Both the position numbers and the translations under genes were made by a program. This document shows positions 43,284-52,590 of a stretch of DNA of 64,000 nt, one piece after another. Position 1 is the stretch's first letter; each line of letters opens with the position of its first letter. The notes beneath the pieces are model-generated. The model worked only from the letters and a program-made list of their open reading frames with translations. It did not search any database and was not told where the DNA came from. The stretch lies in the NCBI GenBank assembly GCA_020425085.1, contig JAGQRW010000018.1:62001-126000 (forward strand). Direction: 5' to 3'. This DNA is from Paracoccaceae bacterium. Its GTDB lineage: Bacteria; Pseudomonadota; Alphaproteobacteria; Rhodobacterales; Rhodobacteraceae.

Positions 43284-44864
43284 ATGCCCAAGCATCGAAT
43301 CGCAGTTGCCGCCGCCATTTTCAGCCTGAGCGCCGGCTCGGCACTGGCGGATTACAACCTGACCGTTCTGCATACCAACGACTTTCACGCAAGGTTTGAG
43401 CCGATCAGCAAATACGACAGCGGCTGCTCGGCTGAGGATAATGCCGACGGCAAATGCTTTGGCGGCTCGGCCCGGCTGATGACCGCGATTCGCGATGCCC
43501 GCGCACGGCTGGCCAATACCAATGTGCTGCTGGTGGATGGCGGTGATCAGTTTCAGGGTTCGCTGTTTTACACCTATTACAAGGGCAAGCTGGCCGCCGA
43601 GATGATGAACAGGATGGGTTATGACGGCATGACCGTCGGCAACCACGAATTCGACGACGGCCCCGAGGTTTTGCGCGGCTTCATGGATGCGCTGAACTTT
43701 CCCATCCTGATGTCCAACGCCGATGTCAGTGGTGAACCGATGCTGGCGGGCAAGCTGGCGAAATCGGCCATTGTCGAAAAGGGCGGGCAGAAAATCGGCC
43801 TGATCGGCCTGACGCCGCAGGATACTGATGAGTTGGCCAGCCCCGGCAAGAACGTCATTTTCACCGATCCGGTCGCTGCGGTGCAGTCCGAAGTGGACAA
43901 ACTGACCGCAGAAGGGGTGAACAAGATCATCGTGCTGTCGCATTCCGGCTATCGGGTCGATCAAAGGGTGGCGGCGGAAACCACCGGCGTGGACGTGATC
44001 GTCGGCGGCCATACCAACACGCTTTTGTCCAACACCAACGATCGCGCCGAAGGGCCGTATCCGACCATGGTGGGTTCGACCGCCATCGTTTCCGCCTATG
44101 CATACGGCAAGTTGCTGGGTGAATTGAACGTCACCTTTGACGATGCCGGAAACGTCACCGCCGCCACCGGCGAGCCTCTGGTGATGGACGGCAGCGTCGC
44201 CGAAGATGCCGAGGTCAAGGCGCGTATCGCCCTGGCGGCGGCACCGCTTGATGAAATCCGCAACAAGGTTGTGGCTGAATCCACCGACGTGATCAACGGC
44301 GAACGCGACACCTGCCGGGTGCAGGAATGCACCATGGGCAATCTGGTTGCCGATGCCATGCTGGACCGGGTCAGATCGCAAGGCATTGAAGTGGCAATCG
44401 CCAATTCCGGCGGCTTGCGCGCGTCGATCGACGCGGGGCAGGTAACCATGGGCGAGGTTCTGACCGTGCTGCCGTTCCAGAACACGCTTTCGACCTTTCA
44501 CGTTTCGGGCCGGGTGCTGCTGGAGGCGCTGGAAAACGGCGTCAGCCAGGTCGAGGAAGTCGCCGGGCGATTCCCGCAGGTGGCTGGTCTGACCTATACC
44601 TGGGATGCCGCCGCTGCCCCCGGCAGCCGTATCGTTGACGCCAAGGTGATGCGGTCCGGTGTCTGGACCGATGTGGATCCGGAATGGATGTATGGACTGG
44701 TATCGAACAACTATGTGCGTGGCGGCGGGGATGGTTACAAGATGTTCATCAACGCCGAACATGCCTATGATTTCGGGCCGGATCTGGCGGATGTTGTGGC
44801 CGAATACCTGGCGCAATCGCAGGGTTACAAACCCTATCTGGATGGGCGGATCGTGAAGAAGTAG
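43284..44864 (+). CDS. Periplasmic 5'-nucleotidase / UshA-like
   Basis: A 526-residue exported enzyme: signal peptide (residues 1-23, ending GSALA), metallophosphoesterase domain (residues 25-250: TVLHTNDFHARFEP, VDGGDQF, VGNHEFDDG, VLSHSGYRVD, VGGHTNT) and 5'-nucleotidase C-terminal domain (about 330-500: SGGLRASIDAGQVTMGEV, NNYVRGGGDGY). It degrades extracellular nucleotides or UDP-sugars to release nucleoside and phosphate. GGAG sits 9 bases before the ATG. Not in an operon. A hairpin and convergent phaZ follow. Confidence 0.93.
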   Translation: MPKHRIAVAAAIFSLSAGSALADYNLTVLHTNDFHARFEPISKYDSGCSAEDNADGKCFGGSARLMTAIRDARARLANTNVLLVDGGDQFQGSLFYTYYKGKLAAEMMNRMGYDGMTVGNHEFDDGPEVLRGFMDALNFPILMSNADVSGEPMLAGKLAKSAIVEKGGQKIGLIGLTPQDTDELASPGKNVIFTDPVAAVQSEVDKLTAEGVNKIIVLSHSGYRVDQRVAAETTGVDVIVGGHTNTLLSNTNDRAEGPYPTMVGSTAIVSAYAYGKLLGELNVTFDDAGNVTAATGEPLVMDGSVAEDAEVKARIALAAAPLDEIRNKVVAESTDVINGERDTCRVQECTMGNLVADAMLDRVRSQGIEVAIANSGGLRASIDAGQVTMGEVLTVLPFQNTLSTFHVSGRVLLEALENGVSQVEEVAGRFPQVAGLTYTWDAAAAPGSRIVDAKVMRSGVWTDVDPEWMYGLVSNNYVRGGGDGYKMFINAEHAYDFGPDLADVVAEYLAQSQGYKPYLDGRIVKK

Positions 44865-44914
44865 GCGGCAGCAAACTGGCGGCGGGTTCTGATTGCCGCC
44901 GTCCGTAACCGCAG

Positions 44915-44936
44915 GGGGCGCTGGTAAATGCGCCCC
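44915..44936. terminator. Terminator between nucleotidase and phaZ
   Basis: GGGGCGC (44915-44921) pairs with GCGCCCC (44930-44936) around an 8-base loop. It lies between two convergent genes. Confidence 0.6.
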
Positions 44937-44960
44937 TTGCCTGTCAAAATAAGGTTACAC

Positions 44961-46229
44961 TCAGCTGACAGCCTTGACCTTACCCACCGAAATGGGTTTG
45001 GCCGCGATTTCGTCGATGAATTCCAGAACCACCGGGCGGATATTGCGCCGCCAGGCCTTGCCGGAAAAGATGCCGTAGTGCCCGGCACCCGGTTCCACAT
45101 GGCTGGCTTTCATGTCGTCGGGCAGGCCGCTCAGCAGGTCAAGCGCCGCGATGCACTGGCCCGGGGCGGTGATGTCGTCATCTGCGCCTTCGACGGTCAT
45201 CACCGCCGTTTTGGTGATTTTCGAGAAATCCACCTGCCGGCCTTTGACCATGAACCGGTTTTCGGCAATCTCGCGGCCTTTGAAAATCCGCTCGACGGTT
45301 GACAGGTAGAATTCCGCCGTCATGTCCATGACCGCAAGATATTCGTCGTAAAAGGTGTTGTGGCGGTCCAGATCCGACGCCTCATCGCGGGCAATGGCGG
45401 CGATCTGGTTGGTGAACGCCTCGGCATGGTTTTCCAGGTTCATCGAGATGAACGAGGCAAGCTGTACCGCGCCCGGATAGACCAGGCGGCCGAATCCCTT
45501 GTGCTTGACGCCGACCCGCTGAATTACCGAGTGTTCAAGCTGGCCCATGGTGACGCGGCGGCCAAAGTCGGTGACGTCGGTCGATGCCGCATCCGGGTCG
45601 ATCGGCCCGCCGATCAAGGTCAGGCTGAGCGGCTGGTCTTCGGGCGATTGTTCGGCCAGCCAGGCGGTGGCGGCCAGCGCCAGCGGGGCGGGCTGGCAAA
45701 TGGCGATGACATGGGTGTCACGTCCCAGATGCTGCATGAATTCGGCAAGGTAAAGGGTGAAATCCTCGATGTCGAACTTGCCTTCGCTGACCGCAATGTC
45801 ACGGGCATTGTGCCAGTCGGTAATGTAAACATCGCAGTTCGGCAGCAGGCTGCGCACGGTATTGCGCAACAGTGTCGCGTAATGCCCCGACATCGGCGCG
45901 ATCAGCATCACCTGCCTTGCCGATGGTTTCGCGCGGTCGACCTTGAACTGGATCAGATTGCCAAACGGCTTTTCCACCGCCTTCTCGACCTTGACGATAT
46001 ATTCGCGGCCGGCGGTGACGGTGGAATCGATTCCCCAGTCGGGTTTGGTGATCATCCGGGAAAAGGCGCGTTCGGTGACTTCGCCCCATGCGGCAAAGGT
46101 GGCCGGCAGCGGGCTGGTGGTCAGCCCGAACACCGGATTTGACCAATATGCCTTGGCGGTGGCGCCCATCCACTCACCCCCCAGACGAAAACTTTCCATC
46201 AGGTCATAGGTTGCAAAATTCTTGTCCAT
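44961..46229 (-). CDS. phaZ: Intracellular polyhydroxyalkanoate depolymerase
   Basis: A 422-residue alpha/beta hydrolase related to Ralstonia PhaZ1, which breaks stored poly-3-hydroxybutyrate to monomers. The Cys nucleophile sits in VIAICQPAPLALAA, the Asp in DDITAPG and the His in AGHYGIFSG. An N-terminal segment with TTSPLPATFAAWGE and a C-terminal FIDEI complete the family layout. Divergent from phaC by 114 bp. No signal peptide, matching an intracellular granule enzyme. Confidence 0.93.
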   Translation of the reverse strand: MDKNFATYDLMESFRLGGEWMGATAKAYWSNPVFGLTTSPLPATFAAWGEVTERAFSRMITKPDWGIDSTVTAGREYIVKVEKAVEKPFGNLIQFKVDRAKPSARQVMLIAPMSGHYATLLRNTVRSLLPNCDVYITDWHNARDIAVSEGKFDIEDFTLYLAEFMQHLGRDTHVIAICQPAPLALAATAWLAEQSPEDQPLSLTLIGGPIDPDAASTDVTDFGRRVTMGQLEHSVIQRVGVKHKGFGRLVYPGAVQLASFISMNLENHAEAFTNQIAAIARDEASDLDRHNTFYDEYLAVMDMTAEFYLSTVERIFKGREIAENRFMVKGRQVDFSKITKTAVMTVEGADDDITAPGQCIAALDLLSGLPDDMKASHVEPGAGHYGIFSGKAWRRNIRPVVLEFIDEIAAKPISVGKVKAVS

Positions 46230-46281
46230 CTTCGATTACCCGCCTCGATCGGTTTGTTTTCTGATGCAACTGCCTCCCACC

Positions 46282-46312
46282 TTTACACCAGCCCTGTAAA
46301 CAAGCTTATAAT
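46282..46312 (+). promoter_or_regulatory. Possible phaC promoter
   Basis: TTTACA (46282-46287) and TATAAT (46307-46312) are 19 bp apart, 31 bp upstream of the phaC ATG. The -10 is a perfect consensus but the spacer is long, so it may be activated or be only half right. No full CTGC-N3-GCAG site is seen here. Confidence 0.4.
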
Positions 46313-46343
46313 GCAGTTAATCGGCAAGGAGCAATTATTTAAG

Positions 46344-48131
46344 ATGACTTCCGAAAAAGTGACCCCCGAAAGTAACATGGAAACCATGAACGCCAACCTT
46401 CAAAAGATCGAAGGATTGACCGAACGTCTGGTCAAGGCTTTGGCGAATCAAAGGGAAAAGAACCCCGGACTGGAGGGGCCAAGCCAGGAATTGTACCTGA
46501 AGGCCGCCAGTGCCTATGTGGCAGAAATGATGCAGAACCCGTCGAAAATGATCGAACAGCAGGTGGCGTTCTGGGGCAAATCGCTGAAACACTGGGTGGC
46601 AGCACAGGAGAGTCTGGCCAAGGGAGAACTGGTTCCCGAGGATCCGACCCCCGCCGACAAACGGTTCAAGAACCCGATGTGGTCGACGCATCCCTATTTC
46701 AATTACCTCAAGCAGCAATACCTGATGTCGTCCGAGGCGATCGAAAACACCGTTGCCGGGCTTGAGGGGCTTGAGGACAAGGACCGTCAGCGGGTCAGTT
46801 TTTTCAGCCGCCAGATCATCGACATGCTGTCGCCCGCCAATTTCCTCGGTTCCAACCCCGAGGCGCTGGAGCGCGCGGTGGAAACCAACGGGCAGTCGCT
46901 GGTCGACGGGCTGGAAAACCTGGTGCGCGACATCGAAAACAATCATGGCGCGCTGGCGGTCACCCTGTCCGATCCAGATGCGTTTCAGGTTGGCGACAAT
47001 ATCGCCACCTCCAAGGGGGCGGTGGTCTATCAGAACCGCATGTTCCAACTGATCCAGTACAGCCCGACCACCGATCAGGTGCACAAGACGCCACTGGTGA
47101 TCTTTCCGCCCTGGATCAACAAGTTCTACATCCTCGATCTGAAACCGCAAAACAGCCTTATCAAATGGGCGGTGGAACAGGGCTATACCCTGTTCGTGGT
47201 ATCGTGGGTCAACCCGGATGCTACTTACGCCGATGTCGGCATCGACACCTATATCGAGGAAGGCTTCCTGACCGCGATCAATGAGGTCAAGGCGATCACC
47301 GGTGAAAAGAAGGTGAACGTGATCGGCTATTGCATTGCCGGCACCATGTTGTCGGCAACGCTGGCCTATATGGCACGAACCGGCGACAAATCGGTAAAAT
47401 CCGCGACGTTCTTTACCGCACTGGCGGATTTCACCGATGCCGGGGAAACCGAGGTTTTCCTGGAGAAGGATTTCCTGGCCGGTATTGATGCCGAGGTGGC
47501 GGCCAAGGGTTATCTGCACTCGTTTTTCATCCAGCGCACCTTTTCCTATCTCAGGGCCAATGATCTGGTATACGGCCCGGCCATCCGTTCCTATATGCTG
47601 GGCGAGGCACCGCCGGCGTTCGATCTGCTTTACTGGAACGGCGACGGCACCAATCTTACCGGCCGCCTGGTCAGCGAATACCTGCACCAGCTATGCGTTG
47701 ACAACGAGTTGTCCAAGGGTCGGTTCAAACTGAAGGGCGAAACACTGAACCTTGGCGACATCAAGACGCCGATCTGCGCGGTTGCCTGTGAAACCGACCA
47801 TATCGCCAGATGGCAAAGCTCGTTTTTCGGGCTGAACAAGTTCAGTGGTGACAAGACCTTCATTCTTTCCGAAAGCGGCCATATCGCCGGTATCGTCAAC
47901 CCGCCCGGCAGGGACAAGTACGGTCACTATACCAGCGATATTCCGATGCAGGATCCGGCAAGCTGGAAACAGGGTGCGGAATTTTACAAGGGCTCGTGGT
48001 GGCCACGCTGGGAAAAATGGCTGGCCGGGTATTCCGGCAAGATGATTCCGGCGCGCGAATTGGGTGATTCCGACCACCCGGTGATCGAACCCGCCCCTGG
48101 TTCCTATGTTACGGCCAAGCCAAACGTTTGA
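46344..48131 (+). CDS. phaC: Poly(3-hydroxyalkanoate) synthase, class I
   Basis: A 595-residue class I PHA synthase polymerising 3-hydroxybutyryl-CoA. Lipase-like box with the catalytic Cys in IGYCIAGTMLSATLA, catalytic Asp in ACETDHIARWQSS and His in SGHIAGIVNPP. The N-terminal domain (residues 1-190) is the usual class I type. AAGGAG at 46327 lies 11 bases before ATG 46344, so that start is preferred to an ATG at 46311 inside the -10 element. It begins a phaC-phaP-phaR run, with separate promoters for the last two. Confidence 0.95.
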   Translation: MTSEKVTPESNMETMNANLQKIEGLTERLVKALANQREKNPGLEGPSQELYLKAASAYVAEMMQNPSKMIEQQVAFWGKSLKHWVAAQESLAKGELVPEDPTPADKRFKNPMWSTHPYFNYLKQQYLMSSEAIENTVAGLEGLEDKDRQRVSFFSRQIIDMLSPANFLGSNPEALERAVETNGQSLVDGLENLVRDIENNHGALAVTLSDPDAFQVGDNIATSKGAVVYQNRMFQLIQYSPTTDQVHKTPLVIFPPWINKFYILDLKPQNSLIKWAVEQGYTLFVVSWVNPDATYADVGIDTYIEEGFLTAINEVKAITGEKKVNVIGYCIAGTMLSATLAYMARTGDKSVKSATFFTALADFTDAGETEVFLEKDFLAGIDAEVAAKGYLHSFFIQRTFSYLRANDLVYGPAIRSYMLGEAPPAFDLLYWNGDGTNLTGRLVSEYLHQLCVDNELSKGRFKLKGETLNLGDIKTPICAVACETDHIARWQSSFFGLNKFSGDKTFILSESGHIAGIVNPPGRDKYGHYTSDIPMQDPASWKQGAEFYKGSWWPRWEKWLAGYSGKMIPARELGDSDHPVIEPAPGSYVTAKPNV

Positions 48132-48154
48132 TATCCAAGCATAATAATAATTAT

Positions 48155-48196
48155 GCCGCAGTGCAGCATTTTTCCCTTGAAATGCTGCACTGCGGC
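48155..48196. promoter_or_regulatory. PhaR operator palindrome and phaC terminator-like stem
   Basis: GCCGCAGTGCAGCATTT (48155-48171) and AAATGCTGCACTGCGGC (48180-48196) form a perfect 17-bp inverted repeat with an 8-base gap. Each arm contains an 11-base element with one mismatch to CTGC-N3-GCAG. The right arm lies inside the phaP promoter spacer. In RNA it could also act as the phaC terminator stem. Confidence 0.75.
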
Positions 48197-48205
48197 GCGT
48201 ATATA
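48177..48205 (+). promoter_or_regulatory. phaP promoter
   Basis: TTGAAA (48177-48182) and TATATA (48200-48205) are separated by 17 bp, 40 bp upstream of the phaP ATG. The operator right arm covers the -35 and spacer, so PhaR binding would block polymerase. Confidence 0.7.
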
Positions 48206-48245
48206 TGCTGCAGAAGCAAACAAACCCCTCTGATGGAGAAAACAA

Positions 48246-48692
48246 ATGGCCAAGAACACCTACGAAAACCCGTTCGCGAAACTTTTTGCCGATCTGCCGG
48301 TCGACACCAAAGCCTTCAACGACGTATTCAAGAATGCCGCCGAGCTGGGCGAAAGATTTTCCCGCGTTGCGTTGAACGCTGCCGAGAAAAACGCCGAAAT
48401 CTCGAACAAATGGACCAAAGACACCCTGGCCAAAATGGCTGGCGTGACCAAGGTGCAAGCTGATCCGGCCGACTATTCCAAGGCCGCAACCGATTTTGCA
48501 TCCGCCTCGGTCGAAGCTGCTTCCGAACATGTAGCTGCTTTCGCTGAAGTTGCGAAAAAAGTTCAGATGGAAACCGTCGAACTGATGCTGGCTGCCGGCA
48601 AAGAAGCCCAGGCAGAAGCCACTGCCGCTGTGAAAAAAGCCACGACCGAAGCTACGGACGCGGTAAAGAAAGCAACTTTCAAAGCTGCTTGA
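48246..48692 (+). CDS. phaP: Phasin
   Basis: A 148-residue PHA-granule coat protein. Sequence is Ala/Lys/Glu-rich and almost wholly helical, with the family core (DVFKNAAELGERFSRVALNAAEKNAEI) and an amphipathic Ala/Val repetitive C-terminus (AAGKEAQAEATAAVKKAT). Phasins cover the granule surface and are repressed by PhaR until polymer forms. Promoter and PhaR operator lie upstream, a very strong terminator downstream. Confidence 0.93.
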   Translation: MAKNTYENPFAKLFADLPVDTKAFNDVFKNAAELGERFSRVALNAAEKNAEISNKWTKDTLAKMAGVTKVQADPADYSKAATDFASASVEAASEHVAAFAEVAKKVQMETVELMLAAGKEAQAEATAAVKKATTEATDAVKKATFKAA

Positions 48693-48718
48693 TCACCTAA
48701 CCTCCCTGTGGTGATCCC

Positions 48719-48750
48719 GGCGGGCCCCTCTCAAGGGGCCCGCCTTTTTT
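48719..48750 (+). terminator. phaP terminator
   Basis: GGCGGGCCCC (48719-48728) pairs with GGGGCCCGCC (48735-48744), followed by six T. A canonical Rho-independent terminator. Confidence 0.92.
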
Positions 48751-48758
48751 ATTGCCTC

Positions 48759-48787
48759 TTGCTGCAAGCGTAATGCCGCACTAGCAT
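48759..48787 (+). promoter_or_regulatory. Predicted phaR promoter
   Basis: TTGCTG (48759-48764) and TAGCAT (48782-48787) are 17 bp apart, directly after the phaP terminator. The operator-like CTGCATTGCAA (48790-48800) starts 3 bp after the -10. Confidence 0.5.
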
Positions 48788-48789
48788 TG

Positions 48790-48800
48790 CTGCATTGCAA
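48790..48800. promoter_or_regulatory. PhaR-like operator before phaR
   Basis: CTGCATTGCAA matches CTGC-N3-GCAG except the last base. It suits autorepression. Confidence 0.5.
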
Positions 48801-48817
48801 AAAAGTGAGGTTGACGG

Positions 48818-49372
48818 ATGAGCAATTCCAACACCCCCCTCCTGATCAAGCGCTATGCCAGTCGCCGGCTTTATAATACCGAAACCTCGGACTATGTGAC
48901 GCTGGATGATATTGCCGCCTTTATCCGCAAGGGGCGCGAGGTGCAGATCGTCGATCTCAAGACCGGCGATGACCTGACGCGGCAGTATCTGTTGCAGATC
49001 ATCACCGAGCACGAATCCAAGGGCGACAATGTGCTGCCGGTCAACGTGCTGACCGATCTGGTGCGCTCCTATACCGATACGGCGCAAAGTTTCGTGCCGG
49101 ATTTCCTGGCCCAGAGTTTCGACATGATCAAGCAACAACAGGCCGATCTGGTGGAGAATTTGCAAAAGTCCATCCCCGACCCTATGGCGGCCTTCGGCGG
49201 GCTTGAAGGCTGGCAGAAAAAGCAGCAGGAATTCATGCGGGCAATGATGGGCAACTGGGGCGCCCGGCCGCTTGACCAAGCGCCAAAAGCGGCCGAGCCG
49301 GAAGAGGTCGATGATCTGGACCAGATCAAGAAACAACTGGCCGAGCTTCAGTCGAAACTGAACAAGCTTTAG
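48818..49372 (+). CDS. phaR: PHA synthesis repressor PhaR
   Basis: A 184-residue regulator that binds DNA and also PHA; free polymer titrates it off the phaP promoter. The N-terminal DNA-binding domain (residues 8-70, IKRYASRRLYNTETSDYVTLDDIA) and the granule-binding domain (about 70-115, YLLQIITEHESKGDNVLPV) are intact, followed by an acidic linker and a coiled C-terminus (IKKQLAELQSKLNKL). The end overlaps the convergent aminotransferase by 4 bp. Confidence 0.94.
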   Translation: MSNSNTPLLIKRYASRRLYNTETSDYVTLDDIAAFIRKGREVQIVDLKTGDDLTRQYLLQIITEHESKGDNVLPVNVLTDLVRSYTDTAQSFVPDFLAQSFDMIKQQQADLVENLQKSIPDPMAAFGGLEGWQKKQQEFMRAMMGNWGARPLDQAPKAAEPEEVDDLDQIKKQLAELQSKLNKL

Positions 49373-50739
49373 CCCAGCACCGATTTCACCGCCTTTGCCG
49401 TCTTGTCCACCACTTGTTCGGCCTCGGCGCGGCTCAGGCAGAACGGCGGCGCAAACCCTAGGATGTCACCCTGCGGCATGGCGCGGCCAATCACCCCGTC
49501 GGCCAGAAGTGCCGCCGCGATGGCCGGGCCGGTCTTGGCGTCGGGCGCAAACGGCGCGCGGTTTTCGCGGTCGGATACGAACTCGACCGCGCATAACATG
49601 CCTTCGCCGCGAATATCGCCGACATTTGGATGATCGCCCAAAGTTTCGTGCATCAGCTTGTTCAGATAAGCCCCTATCGATCCAGCCTTTTTCACCAGGT
49701 CAAGCTGATCAATCAGCTTGAGGTTGGCCACCCCGGCGGCAGCGGAAATCGGATGCGCCGAATAGGTCCAGCCATGGCCGATCGGGCCAAAATCGTCGCT
49801 GCCCTGTTCCAGCACCGCCCAGACCTTGTCGGAAACAATGGAGCCCGACAACGGCGCATAGGCCGAGGTCAGCCCCTTGGCGATGGTAATGATGTCGGCC
49901 TCAAACCCGTAATGGTCGGCCCCGAACATGCTGCCAAGGCGGCCAAAGCCGGTAACAACCTCATCCGCGATCAGCAGGATGTCATGCTTATCAAGGACTT
50001 TCCGGATCTTCTTCCAGTATCCTTCCGGTGGCGGCACAATGCCGCCGGTGCCAAGAACCGGCTCGCCGATAAAGGCGGCGATGCTGTCAGCGCCTTCGGC
50101 CTCGATCAGGGCTTCCAGGCGATCGGCAAGATGGCTGGAAAATTCTTCCTCGCTCATCGAAAGGTCGTCGCGGCGATAGTAATAGGGTGCGTCGGTGTGG
50201 ATAACCGGCGACAGCGGAAGGTCAAACTTCTTGTGAAACAGTTCCAACCCGGTCAGCGATCCGGTCATCAGGCCCGAGCCGTGATAACCACGCCAGCGCG
50301 AAATTATCTTTTTCTTTTCAGAGCGTCCCAGAACGTTGTTAAAGTACCAGACCAGTTTGATGTTGGTTTCATTGGCGTCCGATCCGCCCAGCCCGAAATA
50401 GACCTTTGACATGTTGGCGGGGGCGCGGTCGATGATCATTTTCGCCAGCGTGATCGACGCTTCGGTGCCGTGGCCGACATAGGAATGGTAATAGGCGAGT
50501 TCCTGCGCCTGTGCAGCGATGGCGTCGGAAATTTCGCGTCGCCCATAGCCCGCATTGACGCAATAAAGCCCGGCAAATGCGTCCAGCAGGCGGTTGCCGT
50601 CGCGATCCTCGATATGACAGCCCGAAGCGGTGGTGATGATGCGGTTCGGGGTATCGCCGCGCCGATGGCCGGCCAGATGGCTGGACGGGTGAAAGAAACT
50701 GTCGCGGTCCCACTGGTCGAGTTGGTCATTCCTGAGCAT
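49369..50739 (-). CDS. Class III (omega) aminotransferase
   Basis: A 456-residue PLP fold-type I enzyme of the class III omega-aminotransferase family. PLP-binding and catalytic motifs: GLGGSDANETNIKLVWYFNN, RWRGYHGSGLMTGSLTG, LIADEVVTGFGRLGSMFGADHYGFEAD (Asp) and ITIAKGLTSAYAPLSG (Lys). Likely uses pyruvate as acceptor and a polyamine, beta-alanine or similar donor; substrate not resolved. The ATG at 50739 follows AAAGGACAG; an in-frame start at 50793 is rejected. Between 50740 and 50988 no gene is evident. Confidence 0.92.
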   Translation of the reverse strand: MLRNDQLDQWDRDSFFHPSSHLAGHRRGDTPNRIITTASGCHIEDRDGNRLLDAFAGLYCVNAGYGRREISDAIAAQAQELAYYHSYVGHGTEASITLAKMIIDRAPANMSKVYFGLGGSDANETNIKLVWYFNNVLGRSEKKKIISRWRGYHGSGLMTGSLTGLELFHKKFDLPLSPVIHTDAPYYYRRDDLSMSEEEFSSHLADRLEALIEAEGADSIAAFIGEPVLGTGGIVPPPEGYWKKIRKVLDKHDILLIADEVVTGFGRLGSMFGADHYGFEADIITIAKGLTSAYAPLSGSIVSDKVWAVLEQGSDDFGPIGHGWTYSAHPISAAAGVANLKLIDQLDLVKKAGSIGAYLNKLMHETLGDHPNVGDIRGEGMLCAVEFVSDRENRAPFAPDAKTGPAIAAALLADGVIGRAMPQGDILGFAPPFCLSRAEAEQVVDKTAKAVKSVLG

Positions 50740-50988
50740 TATCTGTCCTTTGTCTTTGGTTTTCATTGGCCCGCAACAGCGCAAGATCGCCAATCGCGGT
50801 GTGTTTTACGTCAAGGCCGGTCAAATCGGCAACGGCGAACTTTGCCGCCCTGCCGTAACCGCTCGGGCCAGCCGATGGTTTTCCTTGTACCGGTTGATCC
50901 AGTGCGGCAGGACGTGTCCGGTTGCCGATCGAACCGAAAACGGCGACGGGTTGCCCCGCCGCCGTCATCTATCTGCAAATTGCCCGGA

Positions 50989-52590
50989 TCAGCTTGCGAT
51001 CCACCAGCGTTCATGCGCTTTCAGCCCGTCCATGGTCCAGTTGGCGGCGCGGGTTTGCGGCATGCCGATGCGTTTGTTGATGCCGACGATGAAGTTGGCG
51101 AACATCGGTATCAGCGCGCCGCCGTCGTCGTTGACCAGAGCCTGCGCCTCGGCATACATGGCGCGGCGTTTGCTGTTGTCGAGTTCCTTTCTCGCCTGTC
51201 TGACGATGACGTTGAAACGCTCGGATGCCTTGGTGCCTTTCCAGGCGGTATCGTTCCATTCGGTATCGTCGGTATAGGCCGACGAGAACATCCAGTCCTC
51301 GGTCGGCCGGCCGTTCCAATAGCAGGCGCACCATGGCTTCTTGTTCCAGACGTTCGACCAGTAGCCGTCCGAAGGTTCGCGCACCACTTCGATATTGATG
51401 CCTGCCTCGGCGGCCGATGCCTTGATCAGTTGCGCTGCATCCACTGCGCCCGCAAAGGCGGCATCTGACGCCGATAGCTGAAGCGCGCCCGAATGGCCGG
51501 ATTTCTTGTAATGGAACGCCGCCTTTTCGGCGTCGAATTCCCGCTGTGGCAGATCGGCGTTGTAAAACGGATTGGCGGTCGAAATCGGCTGATCGTTGCC
51601 AAGCGCGCCGTGGCCCAGCAGGATCTTGTCCACCAGTTCCTGACGTTTCACCGCCAGTTTCAGCGCCATCCTCAGGTCGTAATTGCCGAAAGGTTCGGCA
51701 TCCAGACGCATCGGAAAGGTATAATGCAGCGTGCCGGTCGCTTCGTCGATGCCGATGCTTGGCACCCGCTTCAAGAGATGCACGGTTTTCGGATCGACCC
51801 GGTCGATGATGTCAACTTCGTCGTTCATCACCGCATTCTGCCTTGCGGTCACGTCGATGATCGACAGCATCGAAACCTCATCAACAAAGGCGGCGTTTTC
51901 CTTGAAATAATTGGGAAAACGCTTGAAATGCCCGCGCACGCCGGGATCGAAGGTTTCGATGACATAAGGGCCGGTACCCGCACCTTCGGACCAGTCCATG
52001 CCGCCATTGCCATCGGACGGGAAGATCATGAAATGATAGTCCGAGACGATGAAAGGGAAATCAGCGATACCGTCGGCCAGTTTGAACACCACAGTGTCGC
52101 CGTCGGCGGAAATATCCTTGACCGAGCTTAACAGGCCCTTGCCGGCGGATTTTGAATCCTCGCCCCGGTGATGATTGAACGAGTCGATCACGTCTTGGGC
52201 GGTCAGCGTCTTGCCGTTGTGAAACTCGACCCCCTTGCGCAGCTTGAAACGCCAGGTGGCGGCGTCGGCGCTGGCCTCATAGCTTTCGGCCAGTTCCGGG
52301 CGGATTTGACCGTCGGGGCCGACCTCGGTCAGGTTGTTGGCGATCACGAACCCGGTCTGGGTCATGAATCCATTCTCATAGGTGGCAGGATCCAGCGTGT
52401 CGGTGGTGGAACCGTGGCCAACGCCGAACCGCATGATGCCGCCTTTTTTCGGAGTTGCAGCTTCGGCCCGAACCGCATGGGTCGAGGCCGCAGCAATGGT
52501 CACGCCAAGCGCGGTTGCGCCCTGCATGAAATGGCGGCGGCTGATTCTGCCTTGTGAATATAGGGTCGACAGTCTGTCGAGTTCTCGCAT
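50989..52590 (-). CDS. ABC transporter peptide-type binding protein
   Basis: A 533-residue family 5 solute-binding protein (OppA/DppA/NikA relatives). The N-terminus carries a twin-arginine signal (SRRHFMQGATALG) with cleavage near AEA. Family motifs include VGHGSTTDTLDPATYENGF, LRKGVEFHNGKTLTAQDV and YNADLPQREFDAEKA. It delivers an oligopeptide, dipeptide or other small ligand to the permeases of the divergent operon. The Tat rather than Sec signal suggests folding or cofactor acquisition before export. Confidence 0.93.
   Translation of the reverse strand: MRELDRLSTLYSQGRISRRHFMQGATALGVTIAAASTHAVRAEAATPKKGGIMRFGVGHGSTTDTLDPATYENGFMTQTGFVIANNLTEVGPDGQIRPELAESYEASADAATWRFKLRKGVEFHNGKTLTAQDVIDSFNHHRGEDSKSAGKGLLSSVKDISADGDTVVFKLADGIADFPFIVSDYHFMIFPSDGNGGMDWSEGAGTGPYVIETFDPGVRGHFKRFPNYFKENAAFVDEVSMLSIIDVTARQNAVMNDEVDIIDRVDPKTVHLLKRVPSIGIDEATGTLHYTFPMRLDAEPFGNYDLRMALKLAVKRQELVDKILLGHGALGNDQPISTANPFYNADLPQREFDAEKAAFHYKKSGHSGALQLSASDAAFAGAVDAAQLIKASAAEAGINIEVVREPSDGYWSNVWNKKPWCACYWNGRPTEDWMFSSAYTDDTEWNDTAWKGTKASERFNVIVRQARKELDNSKRRAMYAEAQALVNDDGGALIPMFANFIVGINKRIGMPQTRAANWTMDGLKAHERWWIAS

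Noticed and set aside
43278-44816. A 512-residue frame antisense to the nucleotidase gene
   Set aside because: Same reason: the + strand gene has a signal peptide and metallophosphoesterase motifs; the opposite frame has no recognisable domain.
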